Origin: Chthoniobacterales bacterium
GTDB lineage: Bacteria; Verrucomicrobiota; Verrucomicrobiia; Chthoniobacterales; JACTMZ01
Direction: 5' to 3'
NCBI GenBank assembly: GCA_018883245.1
Contig: VEQL01000020.1
Location: forward strand, 1 to 50,740
Length of the DNA: 50,740 nt
How positions within the stretch are numbered: position 1 is the first letter of the stretch; each line of letters opens with the position of its first letter. Positions 50,631 to 50,740 of this stretch are shown one piece after another. The translations under genes and the position numbers were made by a program. The notes beneath the pieces were generated by a model. That model had not been told where the DNA came from and did not search any database. It worked only from the letters and a program-made list of their open reading frames with translations.

Positions 50631-50740
50631 CTACAATTTCGGATAAAGTCTGAGCAGTTTGATGCGGGCATCTTCGGTGGTGAAGCGCCAGTTGATAGGA
50701 GCGCCGCGGTTGTTGCGGTGGTTTTGCCAAGCGGAGATTT
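50631..50740 (-). mobile_element. IS630-type transposase, C-terminal end only
   Basis: The minus-strand frame is open to the window edge and ends at TAG 50633-50631. The 35 visible residues include GAPINWRFTTEDARIKLLR and end LYPKL, the familiar end of IS630-family transposases. The catalytic DDE domain is outside the window, so integrity cannot be judged. IS630 elements insert at TA; a TA at 50615-50616 is a possible element edge. Confidence 0.72.

Overview
The window is a gene-dense, GC-rich bacterial chromosome segment with about 55 genes, real or broken. It most likely comes from a Verrucomicrobia-type member of the PVC superphylum. Pointers are secreted sulfatases, a YHYH-domain protein, an ECF sigma factor coupled to a von Willebrand-type membrane protein, an OprB-type porin, and a double-length tandem UvrA (1835 residues) of the kind known from Chlamydiae. 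Lineage is inferred from gene content only; no rRNA or tRNA gene was recognised. Most start codons lack a recognisable Shine-Dalgarno sequence, and several genes have a possible -10 box only 12-16 bases before the start codon.

Region by region. 1-2.1 kb: 3' end of a MidA-type methyltransferase gene, leuA, and a small membrane protein. 2.1-9.1 kb (minus strand): a small protein plus nucleotidyltransferase pair, a BtpA-family protein, mnmA, a sulfatase, a sulfatase-PEBP fusion lipoprotein and a YHYH protein, all tightly packed. 9.2-14.2 kb (plus): ECF sigma factor, its overlapping vWA partner, a DUF4139 protein and a secreted protein of unknown function. 14.2-18.6 kb: rpsO, pnp with a clear terminator, a one-helix membrane protein overlapping corA, and a SUI1/YciH factor. 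18.6-22.8 kb: a CorC/HlyC-type CBS transporter and rpsN (minus), then a Pro/Ala-rich tail-anchored protein, thioredoxin and DUF72 (plus). 22.8-25.8 kb: a secreted esterase (minus) and overlapping menA-menC of the o-succinylbenzoate menaquinone route (plus).

25.8-31.8 kb (minus): uvrC, TPR protein, serine hydrolase, yjbQ and priA in one run. 31.9-36.5 kb: an exbB-like gene without exbD, a 277-bp foldback (MITE-like) element touching its stop codon, a small lipoprotein, rdgB and leuS. 36.6-39.3 kb: a doubly broken yefM-yoeB toxin-antitoxin relic, an OprB-type porin and an intact Phd/VapC pair. 39.3-47.2 kb: malQ, an HU/IHF gene and the giant uvrA. 47.3-49.2 kb (minus): a double CDGSH protein, a HAD-dihydroneopterin aldolase fusion, a DUF721/DciA-like protein and a ferredoxin. 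49.3-50.7 kb: a nucleotidyltransferase remnant with a small partner, a second VapBC pair and the 3' end of an IS630-type transposase running off the window.

The core genes serve DNA repair and replication restart (uvrA, uvrC, priA, DUF721), nucleotide-pool cleaning (rdgB), translation and RNA processing (rpsO, pnp, rpsN, leuS, mnmA, SUI1), leucine, menaquinone and folate synthesis, and glucan and sulfated-polymer use (malQ, porin, sulfatases). The most unusual items are the sulfatase-PEBP fusion with an altered active site beside the YHYH protein, the HAD-FolB fusion, the foldback element with two hairpins whose loops are complementary, the tandem UvrA and the inactivated yefM-yoeB locus.
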